Of a DNA stretch of 64,000 nucleotides, positions 44,991-53,326 are shown one piece after another; the stretch's first letter is position 1; the number at the start of each line of letters is the position of its first letter. Origin of the DNA: Rhodopirellula halodulae (GTDB lineage: Bacteria > Planctomycetota > Planctomycetia > Pirellulales > Pirellulaceae); assembly GCF_020966775.1 (NCBI RefSeq), contig NZ_JAJKFV010000011.1, positions 599,820 to 663,819 on the forward strand, given 5' to 3'. The notes below the pieces were generated by a model. The model was not told the origin of the DNA. It saw only the letters and a list, made by a program, of their open reading frames with translations, and searched no databases. Made by a program: the position numbers and the translations under genes.

Positions 44991-45140
44991 CCCGCCGGCC
45001 GCACAACAACCGCCGCGGACGGAACCGCGGCGCGACTCGCAAGGACGGAAGCCGAAACGCAAACGGGCGTTGTCGCGGGTGGTTCCCGCGGCCTGACGAT
45101 GGCAGCCAACCACGAACGAAGTCCAAACGGAGAACGAACG

Positions 45141-45620
45141 ATGAAGAAGGCAGACGTAAAGATCGGTGGAGAATACTTCGCAACGGTCACCAACAAGAAA
45201 GTGACGGTGCGTATTGACGCAGAGAACCGAAGTGGAGGATGGGACGCAACAAACCTCTCGACGGGAAAGAAAGTGCGAATCAAGACGGCCGGCCGGTTGA
45301 AGGGTTCGGCGCGGGCTACTGAGACGCCGGCAACGAAAACGCGGGTCAGGAAACGAGTCGCGAAAAAGACGGAGGAAACCACGGGCGGTGAAAAGAAGCT
45401 CTCGTGCGTGAAAGCGGCGTTGAAGGTCCTGGCTGATAGCGGCGAACCGATGAACGCGCAAGAGATGATCGCCGCGATGACCGAAGCTGGGTTGTGGGAA
45501 AGCCCTGGCGGTAAGACGCCGCACGCGACGCTTTACTCGGCGATCCTGCGAGACATGAAACGCGGCGATGAAAGTCGCTTCGTCAAAACGGAACGTGGTC
45601 GGTTCACGGCGAGAGCATAG
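45141..45620 (+). CDS. HARE-HTH domain protein
   Basis: 159 residues from the ATG at 45141, preceded by GGAG. The N-terminal half is an SH3-like or beta segment (VKIGGEYFATVTNKKVTVRI) plus a basic linker (KTRVRKRVAKKTEE). The C-terminal 75 residues match the HARE-HTH winged-helix domain: SCVKAALKVLADSGEPMNAQEM, WESPGGKTPHATLYSAILRDM, and the wing SRFVKTERGRFTA. HARE-HTH domains occur in RNA polymerase delta, ASXL and restriction enzymes and are thought to bind modified DNA. A role in sensing the phage methylation state, with the methyltransferase at 47078, is possible. Confidence 0.8.
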   Translation: MKKADVKIGGEYFATVTNKKVTVRIDAENRSGGWDATNLSTGKKVRIKTAGRLKGSARATETPATKTRVRKRVAKKTEETTGGEKKLSCVKAALKVLADSGEPMNAQEMIAAMTEAGLWESPGGKTPHATLYSAILRDMKRGDESRFVKTERGRFTARA

Positions 45621-45629
45621 GGCGAAGCG

Positions 45630-45863
45630 ATGAAGTTCATTTGCGACGTCCGCCAGGTAAATGACTTGGCCGAAGGCGAAACCGCACCTCCGGAACCCGA
45701 CATGGGATACGAACTGCGGTCGATCGCCGGCGAAAACTTTGAAGCTGGTGTTGTGGAATATGTGGTCCGCCGCGGAGACGCGATCTTTGCGAGGACAACG
45801 GCCTGCGAAGAGTTTGCGGTCACGGGCAAGAACGCCCACGTTTTGGTGCCGCTCGGCTTCTAG
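45630..45863 (+). CDS. Small phage protein, unknown function
   Basis: 77 residues beginning nine bases after the HARE-HTH gene. Beta-rich pattern (MKFICDVRQVNDLAEGE, VVEYVVRRGDAIFAR). No family recognised. Followed by a terminator, so it closes the fourth module. Confidence 0.55.
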   Translation: MKFICDVRQVNDLAEGETAPPEPDMGYELRSIAGENFEAGVVEYVVRRGDAIFARTTACEEFAVTGKNAHVLVPLGF

Positions 45864-45879
45864 TCCGAACGCCGCCGAC

Positions 45880-45912
45880 AACGCCCGACGTTCGTAGCGT
45901 ACGGGCGTTTCG
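45880..45912 (+). terminator. Terminator after fourth forward module
   Basis: AACGCCCG (45880-45887) pairs with CGGGCGTT (45902-45909); TTTCG follows. Confidence 0.72.
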
Positions 45913-46025
45913 TCGTGACGGCCGTAACCACGCGGCGCACCCGAGTCACGCGACACGCGGCAACGTCGTGGCCCAACGCACTCCGGCGAAAAACATGTTG
46001 AAGTTTTGGAATGTTTCGTGGACTT

Positions 46026-46061
46026 CGCTTGATGTGTTGGCAAACCAATGGCTCATGTGTG
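46026..46061 (+). promoter_or_regulatory. 36-bp promoter-like element, copy 5
   Basis: CGCTTGA and ATGGCTCATGTGTG boxes, same spacing as copies 1-4, 43 bases before the first gene of the last forward module. In this copy the ATGGCTCATGTGTG is in frame with the gene, so an annotation pipeline may call a longer start there. Confidence 0.8.
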
Positions 46062-46104
46062 GTTGTACGAACGGTTTTTCAAACAACACGAACGGAGAAA
46101 CGAA

Positions 46105-46287
46105 ATGAAGATGCAACCGCAGCGAATGCGATCGGCTGTTGTATTCGCCGACGGCCGGCGAATCGAAGTCGAAGAACCCTTGTCAGTTCAAATGATCGTC
46201 GCCGATGCGAAACGCGCTGGCGCGGCCAAGGTTGAACTCGAAAACGGCACCGAAATCTATCTCAACGAGAAAGGAGACCAGAAATGA
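46105..46287 (+). CDS. Small phage protein, unknown function
   Basis: 60 residues from the ATG at 46105 with GGAG nine bases upstream. MKMQPQRMRSAVVFADGRRIEV, then a helix and ELENGTEIYLNEKG suggest a small alpha/beta domain. Its stop overlaps the next start (ATGA). No family recognised. Confidence 0.55.
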   Translation: MKMQPQRMRSAVVFADGRRIEVEEPLSVQMIVADAKRAGAAKVELENGTEIYLNEKGDQK

Positions 46288-46517
46288 ACAAGGTTCAAAC
46301 GCTTAACGCTCAGCCAATCCAACCCGCACCGGCTTACGAAAACGCTCACCAGATTGCCCGCGATCTCTTGCAACACATCGAGTTGCAACTCGACCGAATG
46401 ATTCGGCCGGACAACAAGGCTTTGCGATGGACGCACGTACGAGCGTTGAACTTGGTCAACGCTCAGCTTTCGGAAGTTGCCGCGCTGGTCGACGAAACCA
46501 ACAACGCTCGCAACTAG
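46284..46517 (+). CDS. Small helical phage protein (paralogue of 44247 gene)
   Basis: 77 residues. NAHQIARDLLQHIELQLDRMIRPD, WTHVRALNLVNAQLSEV aligns with the 44247 product. ATGA overlap with the previous gene. The repeat of this small family in two modules suggests that modules diversify by duplication. Confidence 0.6.
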   Translation: MNKVQTLNAQPIQPAPAYENAHQIARDLLQHIELQLDRMIRPDNKALRWTHVRALNLVNAQLSEVAALVDETNNARN

Positions 46518-46528
46518 GAAACAAAACG

Positions 46529-46744
46529 ATGAAAACGAATCTCAAGGCGGGCGATCGCGTGCGGCTGATTTCGATGACCGACGACCCCGATCCGATTCCC
46601 GCCGGCACCACCGGAACGGTGGCCGGCGCTTATCCACAAAGCGATTGGACGCAGGTCGATGTCGACTGGGACAACGGCCGGTCGCTGATGCTTTCCATTC
46701 CACCGGACGTCGTCGAGCGACTGCCGGCCGGCCAAACGAACTAA
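46529..46744 (+). CDS. DUF4314 protein
   Basis: 71 residues, beta-barrel SH3-like pattern of the DUF4314 family: LKAGDRVRLISMTDDPDPIPAGTTGTV, VDVDWDNGRSL. DUF4314 proteins are common in phages and plasmids; function unknown. It begins 11 bases after the previous stop. Confidence 0.7.
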   Translation: MKTNLKAGDRVRLISMTDDPDPIPAGTTGTVAGAYPQSDWTQVDVDWDNGRSLMLSIPPDVVERLPAGQTN

Positions 46745-46756
46745 GGAGCAACCACC

Positions 46757-47077
46757 ATGTCCACACGAGCGACGATCGCAGTCCGCCGCGCCGACCGAAC
46801 ATACGCAGCGGTCTACCTTCATTACGACGGTTACCCCGAACACACCGGAGAAATTCTGATGCAAAGCTACCAAACTCAAACCGCCGCCGAGGAACTCGTC
46901 TCCCACGGCGACCTTCGATGCCTGAACCGCGAGACCGGCGAGGCCGAACGATTCTCAGACGGTGATCCGCCGGCCAAGTTGCCGACCAACGACTCGCTGA
47001 TTGATTTCGCGAGAAATTGCGGCGCTCGATTCGTCTATGTCTTTGACGACGGAGCTTGGTCGTGCAAGGAACTCTAG
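46757..47077 (+). CDS. Small conserved phage protein, unknown function
   Basis: 106 residues. MSTRATIAVRR...YAAVYLHYDGYPEHTGEIL at the N-terminus is a familiar conserved start in phage-encoded proteins, though the role is not known. GGAG lies before the start. Its stop TAG abuts the stop of the convergent methyltransferase gene (47077/47078). Confidence 0.72.
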   Translation: MSTRATIAVRRADRTYAAVYLHYDGYPEHTGEILMQSYQTQTAAEELVSHGDLRCLNRETGEAERFSDGDPPAKLPTNDSLIDFARNCGARFVYVFDDGAWSCKEL

Positions 47078-48388
47078 TCACCGCATGTTCTCCTCGCGTG
47101 CTCCAACTGGGATCGGCGATTCGCCGGTCCGTTCGAGGATTGCTTTCTTGCCGGTGAAGCGTTGGTAGCGATCAACGATCACGTCGCAGTACGGCGGATC
47201 GAGTTCCATCAAGAATGCCTTGCGCCCCGTCTGCTCCGCGCCGATCAGCGTCGAGCCACTGCCGCCAAACAAGTCGAGCACGTTCTCGCCTTTCCGCGAC
47301 GAGTATTGCATCGCCAAAACCGCGAGTTCGGCGGGCTTGCCGGTGAGGTGTTCGAGCTTCTGCGGAGCGATCTTCTTGACGTGCCACAGGTCCGTCGCGT
47401 TGTTTGGCCCAAAGAATTTGTGACCAGCACCTTCTTTCCATCCATAGAACGCCCATTCATGTGCCCCCATGAAGTCTTTGCGGGTCATCACGGGGTGTTG
47501 CTTGTCCCAGATGATGGCCTGGGAAAAATACAAACCGGCTGCGGCCAGGACCGGCGGGTAGTTGGCGATGTTGGAGAAGCCACCCCAGATGTAAAAGCAA
47601 CGGCCGGGTTCGAGCACGCGAGTGATGTTGCCAAACCACGCTTTCAACAATCGGTCGAACTCTTCGTCGGACACAAAGTCATTCGCAAGCGGCCGATCCT
47701 TGGCCCGCATCTTCTTCGGGCCTTCCTTCGTCTTGCCCTTGCCAGCCTCGAACGACGAATTGCCGGCCGCGATCGCATTCTTGCTGCGAGGTTCCACCTT
47801 CACGTTGTACGGTGGATCGGTATTGCAAAGGTGAATCTTCGCGCCGGAGAGCAGACGATCGAGGTCTTCGACGCTGGTCGAGTCACCACACATCAGTCGA
47901 TGGTCGCCGAGGATCCAAATGTCGCCGCGCTGCGTGATCGCTTCGTCTGGCGGTTCGGGGATGTCGTCTGGATCCGTCAAACCCTGCGTTACACCGGGAT
48001 CGAGCAGCTTGGCGAGTTCATCATCGTCGAAACCGAGCAACTCAACATCAAAACCTGATTCTTGTAATCCGCCGATTTCCAAGGGCAACAGGTCGTAGTC
48101 CCACTGCGCGTTCTCGCCAGTCCGGTTGTCGGCGATCCGGTACGCTTTTACCGCTTCAGGTTCGAGGTCCGTCGCGATGTGAACGGGGACTTCGGCGAGT
48201 CCGAGTTTTTTCGCCGCCTTGAACCGTGTATGGCCGACGATAATGACACCGTCGGTATCGACCACGATCGGCTGGCGAAACCCGAACTCGTTGATCGAGA
48301 GGATGACGGCATCAACGGCGTCGTCATTGATGCGAGGATTGTTCTCGTAAGGCTTGATTCGATCAAGCGACCACATTTCGACCTGCAT
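47078..48388 (-). CDS. ParB-fold plus DNA methyltransferase
   Basis: 436 residues. Residues 1-90 are a ParB/Srx-like nuclease fold (PYENNPRINDDAV, VDTDGVIIVGHTRFKAAK). The rest is a beta-type adenine or cytosine-N4 methyltransferase: catalytic DPPY in LCNTDPPYNV near residue 190, then the SAM motif DLFGGSGSTLIGAEQTG near 382. Such phage enzymes usually modify DNA against host restriction. It lies next to the CGTCAG-box region, and an hsdR fragment is present nearby. Confidence 0.9.
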   Translation of the reverse strand: MQVEMWSLDRIKPYENNPRINDDAVDAVILSINEFGFRQPIVVDTDGVIIVGHTRFKAAKKLGLAEVPVHIATDLEPEAVKAYRIADNRTGENAQWDYDLLPLEIGGLQESGFDVELLGFDDDELAKLLDPGVTQGLTDPDDIPEPPDEAITQRGDIWILGDHRLMCGDSTSVEDLDRLLSGAKIHLCNTDPPYNVKVEPRSKNAIAAGNSSFEAGKGKTKEGPKKMRAKDRPLANDFVSDEEFDRLLKAWFGNITRVLEPGRCFYIWGGFSNIANYPPVLAAAGLYFSQAIIWDKQHPVMTRKDFMGAHEWAFYGWKEGAGHKFFGPNNATDLWHVKKIAPQKLEHLTGKPAELAVLAMQYSSRKGENVLDLFGGSGSTLIGAEQTGRKAFLMELDPPYCDVIVDRYQRFTGKKAILERTGESPIPVGAREENMR

Positions 48389-48606
48389 GTTTGCCCTTCC
48401 AAGGCGAGAGAATGAAACGGGAAGGGTTGGGTCGGTCGTTGGTTTGATGGGTGGTTGGTTGGGGATCCGATGCGTTCGGACGGACGTGAATTTTCGTTCG
48501 GACAGCCGAAACTAACTGTGCCTAATAAGGCTGCTGTTCCCGCGGCCCTGACTAGAGAACGGATCGGCCGGGAGTACCTACGCGTTGAGAAGCGTCATGA
48601 ATGAAT

Positions 48607-48858
48607 CCGTCAGACAGCCCCCTCATGCGTGCAAACGTGTATCGCGGGCGAGTGGGACTGACACGCTGACGCATTAGGAGAGAGAGTGTTTTTATTCGTA
48701 TATCGTTGGGTTTCCGCGTACCAAAACCGTCAGCTAATCCGTCAGTTTGACTCTCTGACGTTTGCTGACAGATTCGATCATTCCAGGCCTAAATCGTTCG
48801 CATTGGTCGCCAACACGTCAGAATCGTCCGCATCATCGCTGACGGATTGGCTGACGGA
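48607..48858. repeat. Cluster of CGTCAG/CTGACG boxes (candidate replication or partition site)
   Basis: Ten CGTCAG or CTGAC(G) boxes in about 250 bases, at 48607, 48658, 48666, 48727, 48739, 48755, 48765, 48816, 48839 and 48851, several as CCGTCAG or CTGACGGA. Seven lie in the 389-base gap between the methyltransferase and prim-pol genes and three inside the 3' end of prim-pol. The rest of the gap (48389-48606) shows no gene or clear signal. An origin with iterons or a partition site is inferred; a regulator array is the alternative. Confidence 0.5.
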
Positions 48859-51057
48859 TTGTTTGGGCAGATCGGGCACCGTGGTGAGGCGATAGCCCGA
48901 CGCCGGTTTGGTTCGCGTTTCGATCGTGACCGGTTCGATGTCTTCTTGCTGCATCAGCGTTTGTACGATTTGATCGAAGTCGCTTGCCTTCAACGTCATC
49001 GAACGCATCATTTCACGGCGAGCCATGGTGTAGTTGGGTCGGTCGGCGAGACGTTTCTTGAATTTCAAGCACTCAGCGTGAAACGGGTTCTCGGCGACGT
49101 GAACCGATGCGAGGTAGAGCTGCCGGCGGGTTTGGTGCAGCGAAAACTCGCTGGCCCAACGCACGGCATCAATTTTGATCGTGGGCTGAAGATGGTTTTC
49201 GCTGACCGCGTAGATCAACGCCAGCTTCTTGGCATGCTCACACGTCCGGCTCCATGCGGCACGAGCCACCTCGTCCCCAGCGTCGTCGGCCTTGTCGTAT
49301 TCCACCTCGGTTTGTTCACGCAACTGCGTGATTGCGGTCTCCGCTTCGGGCGTGAACGCTACACGCAGCGGTTTGGGATGGAACTTCATGAAATTGCCAG
49401 TGCCCGGCTCGAAATCCGCCCACCACTTCGCGATCTCCAAAACCTCCTCGGGAACGTCTCTTGCCGATCCGGGCGTTTGCCCTTTGCCACGCTTGCCGAC
49501 GTCGATGATATTCAGCCGGGCAAAGAACCCGTTGGTCAACATTCGCTTCGATAACGACTCGTAGAAGTATTGAGGCGTCGCGGTGCCGAACAGCGTCAGG
49601 TGCGGCTGATCGACATGGATTGCCTCTTTCTGATTCGCCTTCACGCGGATCGGATAGACATCGCCGGCGGATGTGTAGAGCGTCAGCAAAATGTTCGGAA
49701 TCGATTCGCGGCTGTTCTCACGGTCGAGATTAATCTGCCGCAGAACGCCATCCATTTCGTCGTTTTGAAACAGCATGCGTCCGCTGCGAACCAGGGCGTC
49801 CTGGATCCCTTCGCCGGATGCGAACTTGTCACCGATCGAATTCGCCTCGCCGATCTGAAACAAGACTTGCGAATTGACCTTTCGAGGGAATTCTTTACCG
49901 GTTCCGCTGCCAGCGAGCGCGAGCAGGTAGAGATTCGTACGAAGATCACCGGCCGTGGCGACTTTGCGACCGGCCAGAAACGACTGCAACGCCATCGCGC
50001 CGCAAAAGGCAAGGCCGATATTCGGGTAAGGCGCGTTGGCGAGCGAGAAGTCCATGACGCGGCGAACGAATCCGGGAACTTCAAACAGCCGCTCGGGCAA
50101 CATCCCAGGATCCGCGATTCCCGTGAACTTGGACGATGGCTTTGCGTCTTCGGAAACCGTCATCTTCGGTTTCGTCATGAACCCAGACAGATCGACTTCG
50201 CTTGCCGTTTCCATCGGACCGTCATCGCGGAGCCAACCAAACGGCCGGTCGTGAGATTTAGTGGCGGCTTGGTTGATTTTGTGTTGCAGTTCGCGATCGG
50301 ACCAGGGCGGCGAACATCGAGGGTTGTAGTCCGCCGCGAGAATCGCCAGGGCACGATCCGGTTCGATGCCGAAGCCATGAACGAGAGCGGTCGCGGCGGC
50401 GAACGTTTGCGAGTGACCGCTGCTGCCCGCAATCGCTGGCGGCATGGCGTTCAAGTAGGCAATGGCTCGGGTTTCGACATCGTTGCCCGCGTGGCGTAGG
50501 CTTCCAGCCTGCGATGTTACAGGGTTCGCAAGCTGGAAGCTTAAGCCACGTTTGACGATCACGGCGTCAGCCAGAGCTTTCACGCACGCAGCCAACATGG
50601 GCGCAGGAACGGTTGCGGGTTCATTGTCGAGGACATCGTAAGGTTCGCCTTCGGGATGGATGCTGGGGCCGACAACGGTTTGAGTTCCGGTGGATCGCAG
50701 CTCGACGATCATCGAACCGTCGTTGGGGTCTTGGTGCTTTTCCGTGGTCGCGCCAGCCGCGATGTACCAACGATGCGAACGGGGTGCCGACGGCCGGCCA
50801 GTTACTGCCACAGTCGGTGGCAGATATTGATCGGCCAGTTCGATCGCTTCGGCGCAATCGAGATCGACGTCCACGATCCAACCGGATGGCTCGCCGAGAA
50901 TGATGCCGATATTGCTGTTCTCGGGAAACGCTTCGGGCTTCAATCGCAACTTGGTCCAGTCACGGCGCGACGGCGACTTTGACCGAGGGCGCAGCGGCAC
51001 GCAGTACCAGCCACGCTGGCGATAAATCGCAACTTGTTCCCGCACATCGGCTATCAA
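48778..51057 (-). CDS. Phage prim-pol/DUF3987 replication protein
   Basis: 759 residues; TTG start overlapping the helicase stop. The N-terminal 180 residues are a bifunctional primase-polymerase domain: CVPLRPRSKSPSRRDW, WIVDVDLDCAEAIEL (catalytic Asp pair), IVELRSTGTQTVVGPS. The C-terminal 450 residues are DUF3987-like, with a Walker A-like GSGTGKEFPRKV and a helicase-type ATPase layout. Together they prime and possibly unwind phage DNA. Two CTGACGGA repeats lie in the codons for the very C-terminus (SQSVSDD). Confidence 0.83.
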   Translation of the reverse strand: MIADVREQVAIYRQRGWYCVPLRPRSKSPSRRDWTKLRLKPEAFPENSNIGIILGEPSGWIVDVDLDCAEAIELADQYLPPTVAVTGRPSAPRSHRWYIAAGATTEKHQDPNDGSMIVELRSTGTQTVVGPSIHPEGEPYDVLDNEPATVPAPMLAACVKALADAVIVKRGLSFQLANPVTSQAGSLRHAGNDVETRAIAYLNAMPPAIAGSSGHSQTFAAATALVHGFGIEPDRALAILAADYNPRCSPPWSDRELQHKINQAATKSHDRPFGWLRDDGPMETASEVDLSGFMTKPKMTVSEDAKPSSKFTGIADPGMLPERLFEVPGFVRRVMDFSLANAPYPNIGLAFCGAMALQSFLAGRKVATAGDLRTNLYLLALAGSGTGKEFPRKVNSQVLFQIGEANSIGDKFASGEGIQDALVRSGRMLFQNDEMDGVLRQINLDRENSRESIPNILLTLYTSAGDVYPIRVKANQKEAIHVDQPHLTLFGTATPQYFYESLSKRMLTNGFFARLNIIDVGKRGKGQTPGSARDVPEEVLEIAKWWADFEPGTGNFMKFHPKPLRVAFTPEAETAITQLREQTEVEYDKADDAGDEVARAAWSRTCEHAKKLALIYAVSENHLQPTIKIDAVRWASEFSLHQTRRQLYLASVHVAENPFHAECLKFKKRLADRPNYTMARREMMRSMTLKASDFDQIVQTLMQQEDIEPVTIETRTKPASGYRLTTVPDLPKQSVSQSVSDDADDSDVLATNANDLGLE

Positions 51058-52715
51058 AATGGTGCCTCTTCCAATGCCGCATTTGGAATCTCGCCGAGTG
51101 TCTGCTTGATGATGCGATCGTATTTCTGGCCTGCGATTGAGCGAACAATCAGCTTTTCGGTCGCCGCGAGAAGCCCCGAGCCGGCGATATCAACCGCTTC
51201 TTCCGCGTTCGATGGGCAGGGATCAAGGCAGCGCTCACTCCACCATGCTTCAGCTTTCCGTCTCGCGTAGCCGGAGTGCTCGATGCAGATGAACTCGCTT
51301 TGCCAACGTTCGAGGCCGATCATGTAGTCGACGCGCAGGCATCGTGGTGCGTCTTCGTCTGCATCACGTTTGCGATGGACGCGATAGATGATGTCTTGAA
51401 CGTCGTACTCGGTGTCGGTCACTTCGCCAGACAATACTCCGGCCTCGCTTGCCTCGGCATCATGGGCTTCTCGCTCGGGTGGCGGAAACGGATGTCCGCA
51501 CTCGGGACAGTTGGCATAGCCACATGCAACCAAGGCGTGACATTTCTCGCATTCTTTTGCAGGTGGGCATTGGTCCGGCCGTTTGGCTTTGTCTTTCGGC
51601 TTGATCTGGTCGATCGGTCCGTGGCGTTCAATGTTGCCGCCAAAGTCGAGGACCAGGCAGTTTTCCTTGCCGGGATGCAAGCGAAAGCCGCGGCCGACGC
51701 ATTGATAAAGCAAGCCAGGCGACATCGTGGGACGCAGCATCACCACGCAATCGACTCGCGGTGCGTCGAAACCGGTGGTGAGCACGTTTACGTTGCAGAG
51801 AAAGCGTAGCGGTTCGGTTTCGATCAACGATGTTGGGGCATCGCCACGGAAGCGGGCCAACAGTTCGTCTCGTTCGCCCGCTGGTGTTTCGCCGGTCACG
51901 AAACCGCACTCGATGCCGTGATTTTCCCGCAACACTTCAACGACACGCCGCCCGTGTGCGACGGACGACGCAAAGATCAACACTGCCCGGCGATCGACCG
52001 TCAGTTCAACGATTTCGCCACACGCGGCGGACACGAGGGCGTCGTCGTTGACCAAAGAGTCCACTTCTTCGCTGACGAACTCGCCAGCGCGGATGTGCAG
52101 ACCGCCGAAATCCGCTCGGTGAACGCCAGCTTTGGAAATGAGCGGACTCAGGTATCCATCACGGATCAATTCCTTGATACCAATTTCGTAACAGACTTGA
52201 TTCAAGAAATGCTCAGGCGAACAGATCATGCCGGAGTCGAGCCGAAATGGCGTCGCGGTCAAGCCGATCACGCGGACGTGCGGATTGATAACCTTGCAGT
52301 CGGCAAGGAACTGCCGATACATGCCGTCGCCCTTCTTTGAAATCAGATGGGCTTCGTCGACGACGATCAGATCAAATGGATCGAGGTCACACGCTCGTTT
52401 GTAGATACTCTGAATGCCGGCAACGAGAACCGGTGTATTCGTGTCGCGTTTCTTGAGGCCAGCTGAATACAGGCCGACCTTGATGTCGGGACACAGACGA
52501 CGCACCTTGTCGGCATTCTGTTCGAGCAGCTCTTTGACATGCGCCAAGATCAATACGCGACCATTCCATTGCCCAACGGCATCAGATGCGATCCTCGCTA
52601 GCACGAGACTCTTACCCGCACCGGTCGGTAGGACGGCAACGGGGTTGTCGTCGCGGTTTCGCAGGTGATCGTAGACCGCATCGACAGCGGCTTGTTGATA
52701 GGACCGCAGTTTCAT
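51054..52715 (-). CDS. SF2 (DEAD/DEAH) helicase with C-terminal zinc ribbon
   Basis: 553 residues from the ATG at 52715; a GTG directly upstream could also be used (GGGGAG is present). Helicase motifs in order: VLPTGAGKSLV (I), LAHVKEL (Ia), DLIVVDEAHL (II), GLTATPFRLD (III), then in the second domain LNVNVLTTGFDAPR-type region and QCVGRGFRLHPGK (VI). A CxxC-x8-CxxC zinc ribbon (CEKCHALVACGYANCPECG) lies near 390-410. It overlaps the prim-pol start and follows RusA, so it acts in phage replication. Confidence 0.88.
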   Translation of the reverse strand: MKLRSYQQAAVDAVYDHLRNRDDNPVAVLPTGAGKSLVLARIASDAVGQWNGRVLILAHVKELLEQNADKVRRLCPDIKVGLYSAGLKKRDTNTPVLVAGIQSIYKRACDLDPFDLIVVDEAHLISKKGDGMYRQFLADCKVINPHVRVIGLTATPFRLDSGMICSPEHFLNQVCYEIGIKELIRDGYLSPLISKAGVHRADFGGLHIRAGEFVSEEVDSLVNDDALVSAACGEIVELTVDRRAVLIFASSVAHGRRVVEVLRENHGIECGFVTGETPAGERDELLARFRGDAPTSLIETEPLRFLCNVNVLTTGFDAPRVDCVVMLRPTMSPGLLYQCVGRGFRLHPGKENCLVLDFGGNIERHGPIDQIKPKDKAKRPDQCPPAKECEKCHALVACGYANCPECGHPFPPPEREAHDAEASEAGVLSGEVTDTEYDVQDIIYRVHRKRDADEDAPRCLRVDYMIGLERWQSEFICIEHSGYARRKAEAWWSERCLDPCPSNAEEAVDIAGSGLLAATEKLIVRSIAGQKYDRIIKQTLGEIPNAALEEAPF

Positions 52716-53233
52716 CACATCAACTCCCCGTTGTGCCGTTTGCTACCTCGTTCGATTGGCAGCGCTGGTGGCAGCAGGTCATTGATGAAAGTGCAACTCT
52801 CGCAGATGCGATTGCCAGGCCCGGTGGAAACAAAGGCCTCGTCGCAACGCAAGCATGAGCGAAAGCCGGCTTTCCCGATCGGCGCAGGGATGCGTTGAAT
52901 CACAACTTCGGCGTTGCCCGCTTTCGGTGCCTGCTCCCGTTTCTCGATCGTCAATCGCACGATCTGGCTATCGTCCTCGTACGCACCGCCCCACTGCATT
53001 GAGTCCAGCATCGCCTTCAAACAGTTATCGACATCACGCCGGCGTCGATCGGGCGGATGGACGACGATGTCGACGATCAAGTCTCCCGTCAGCGTTTCGA
53101 TGTTCTTGCGATTCAGAAGCGAACTGACGGCCGCTCGATACTTTCTGCCTTCCTTGCTGATCAACACACGGTTGCCAACGTGTCGCCAGTAATGATTGAC
53201 CGAAGGCGGATAGGGCAACGTGAGTCGGATCAT
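52715..53233 (-). CDS. RusA-like Holliday junction resolvase with added zinc ribbon
   Basis: 172 residues. The RusA core is at 1-115: LPYPPSVNHYWRHVG, then VHPPDRRRRDVDNCLKAMLDSM with the catalytic Asp pair, and YEDDSQIVRLTIEK. The C-terminal 50 residues carry a Cys4 zinc ribbon (SCLRCDEAF...RICESC), which is not part of E. coli RusA. It ends overlapping the helicase start. Resolves branched recombination intermediates. Confidence 0.85.
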   Translation of the reverse strand: MIRLTLPYPPSVNHYWRHVGNRVLISKEGRKYRAAVSSLLNRKNIETLTGDLIVDIVVHPPDRRRRDVDNCLKAMLDSMQWGGAYEDDSQIVRLTIEKREQAPKAGNAEVVIQRIPAPIGKAGFRSCLRCDEAFVSTGPGNRICESCTFINDLLPPALPIERGSKRHNGELM

Positions 53234-53326
53234 GGTGGCTTACTTCGATGTTCAACGAGCGAATAAAAACACCCAGCCAACAATCCAACGCTGACTGGGT
53301 GCCGTTCCTTGGAAGCTGTCGGGCGG

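Noticed and set aside
43785..46043. A 752-residue open frame on the minus strand opposite the forward small genes
   Set aside because: It spans terminators, five separate modules and the repeated elements, which make it contain the recurring peptide THEPC. The forward genes have good ribosome sites and family matches (HARE-HTH, DUF4314).
42640..46061. ATGGCTCATGTGTG in the five elements as a conserved MAHV leader peptide
   Set aside because: The downstream sequence differs in each copy (stop immediately in copy 4, long open frame in copies 1 and 3, in frame with the gene in copy 5). Only the DNA is conserved. The 20-codon frame in copy 2 that overlaps the next start is probably chance, though translational coupling there cannot be excluded.
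42618..46061. CRISPR array
   Set aside because: The five repeats are spaced by about 370-1340 bases with genes between, not by 30-40-base spacers, and no cas genes are present.
42618..46061. Sigma-54 promoters (TGG-N-TGC pattern) in the 36-bp elements
   Set aside because: The GG and GC dinucleotides are not 10 bases apart and no TTGC[AT] follows, so the consensus does not fit.
47162..50499. Forward frames of about 300 residues opposite the methyltransferase and prim-pol
   Set aside because: Antisense shadows with Arg/Val-rich noise; the reverse genes carry the catalytic motifs.
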